A stretch of DNA of 33,389 bases from Schoenoplectus triqueter (lineage: Eukaryota > Streptophyta > Magnoliopsida > Poales > Cyperaceae). The stretch is taken from the NCBI GenBank assembly GCA_964058805.1, contig CAXKVV010001298.1, positions 1 through 33,389 of the forward strand, in the 5' to 3' direction. The first letter of the stretch is position 1; each line of letters begins with the position of its first letter. Shown here piece after piece: positions 33,071 through 33,389 of the stretch. The notes under the pieces were generated by a model. That model did no database searches, had not been told where the DNA came from, and saw only the letters and a program-made list of their open reading frames with translations. The translations under genes were made by a program, and so were the position numbers.

Positions 33071-33239
33071 TTATAGATTGATAGTGATTTAAATTTCATA
33101 CAATTTCATTATCATTTGATAGTCCATTAAAGAACGTTAAATTATTACCGTTGTAAATTATATAAAATTCTGATGGTCGTTGATGGACTATTAAATGATA
33201 ATGAAATTAGATGAAATTTAAATCACTATCAATCTATAA
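33071..33239. mobile_element. MITE-like inverted-repeat element, family A copy 2
   Basis: Left TTATAGATTGATAGTGATTT and right AAATCACTATCAATCTATAA are inverted copies. The match continues inward through AAATTTCAT, AATTTCATTATCATTT and ATAGTCCAT, giving arms of about 60 bp around a 45 bp centre. It is homologous to the element at 5706-5949 and has no coding capacity. Confidence 0.8.
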
Positions 33240-33389
33240 GTAAAATAGCATATTTATAAAAAAAATTATTTTTAATTTTTTTTATATTTATTCTAGTGTC
33301 CATTCTCAAGATTGTCAAATTAACCCAGTGAATTCCACCCTATTATAAATGAGAACCGGATCCGTTGCCATAAAGCACGTAGTCCGTTT

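Overview
The window is AT-rich nuclear DNA from a flowering plant; the species cannot be named from the sequence. The evidence is GT-AG introns, a Ty1/copia retrotransposon with an initiator-tRNA-Met primer site, a plant mobile domain (PMD, MAIN/MAIL-like) reading frame, and many short inverted-repeat elements of plant type. I see no intact cellular gene. All protein-coding matter is retrotransposon-derived or a broken PMD gene.

Layout. Positions 1-7500 are AT-rich intergenic DNA with decayed minisatellites, microsatellites and two foldback (MITE-like) elements. Positions 7500-7985 look like old promoter or 5'UTR sequence. Positions 7988-8453 hold a decayed copia gag fragment on the minus strand. 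From 8589 to 26207 runs one PMD pseudogene on the plus strand, split by two large insertions. The first (about 9641-16558) is a 6.9 kb non-coding block in an intron. The second (17013-25326) is an 8.3 kb Ty1/copia element that landed inside an exon; the PMD frame resumes at its far end. Positions 26208-33389 are again AT-rich intergenic DNA with two more foldback elements and a promoter-like stretch.

The copia element is young: about nine substitutions between roughly 970 alignable LTR bases. Its gag-pol frame is open apart from two stop codons, both explicable as C-to-T changes. Its two LTRs are unequal: the 5' copy lacks about 770 bp that in the 3' copy carry the TATA box and the R/U5 side.

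The most unusual content is the non-coding block. It is full of stem-loops that occur in families. Within a family the loop is conserved while both arms of the stem change together, so pairing is kept although sequence is not. The best case is 15586-16239: a dozen stem-loops with two loop types, many with a one-base bulge on the 5' side and an outer arm that also pairs. Other families lie at 15187-15440 (five copies), 12495-12950 (three copies) and 10303-10511 (a duplicated pair). By my hand count interior mismatches are almost all G-T as read on the plus strand, which would be G-U pairs in a plus-strand transcript. I do not recognise this as a described element; all structural claims come from reading by eye.
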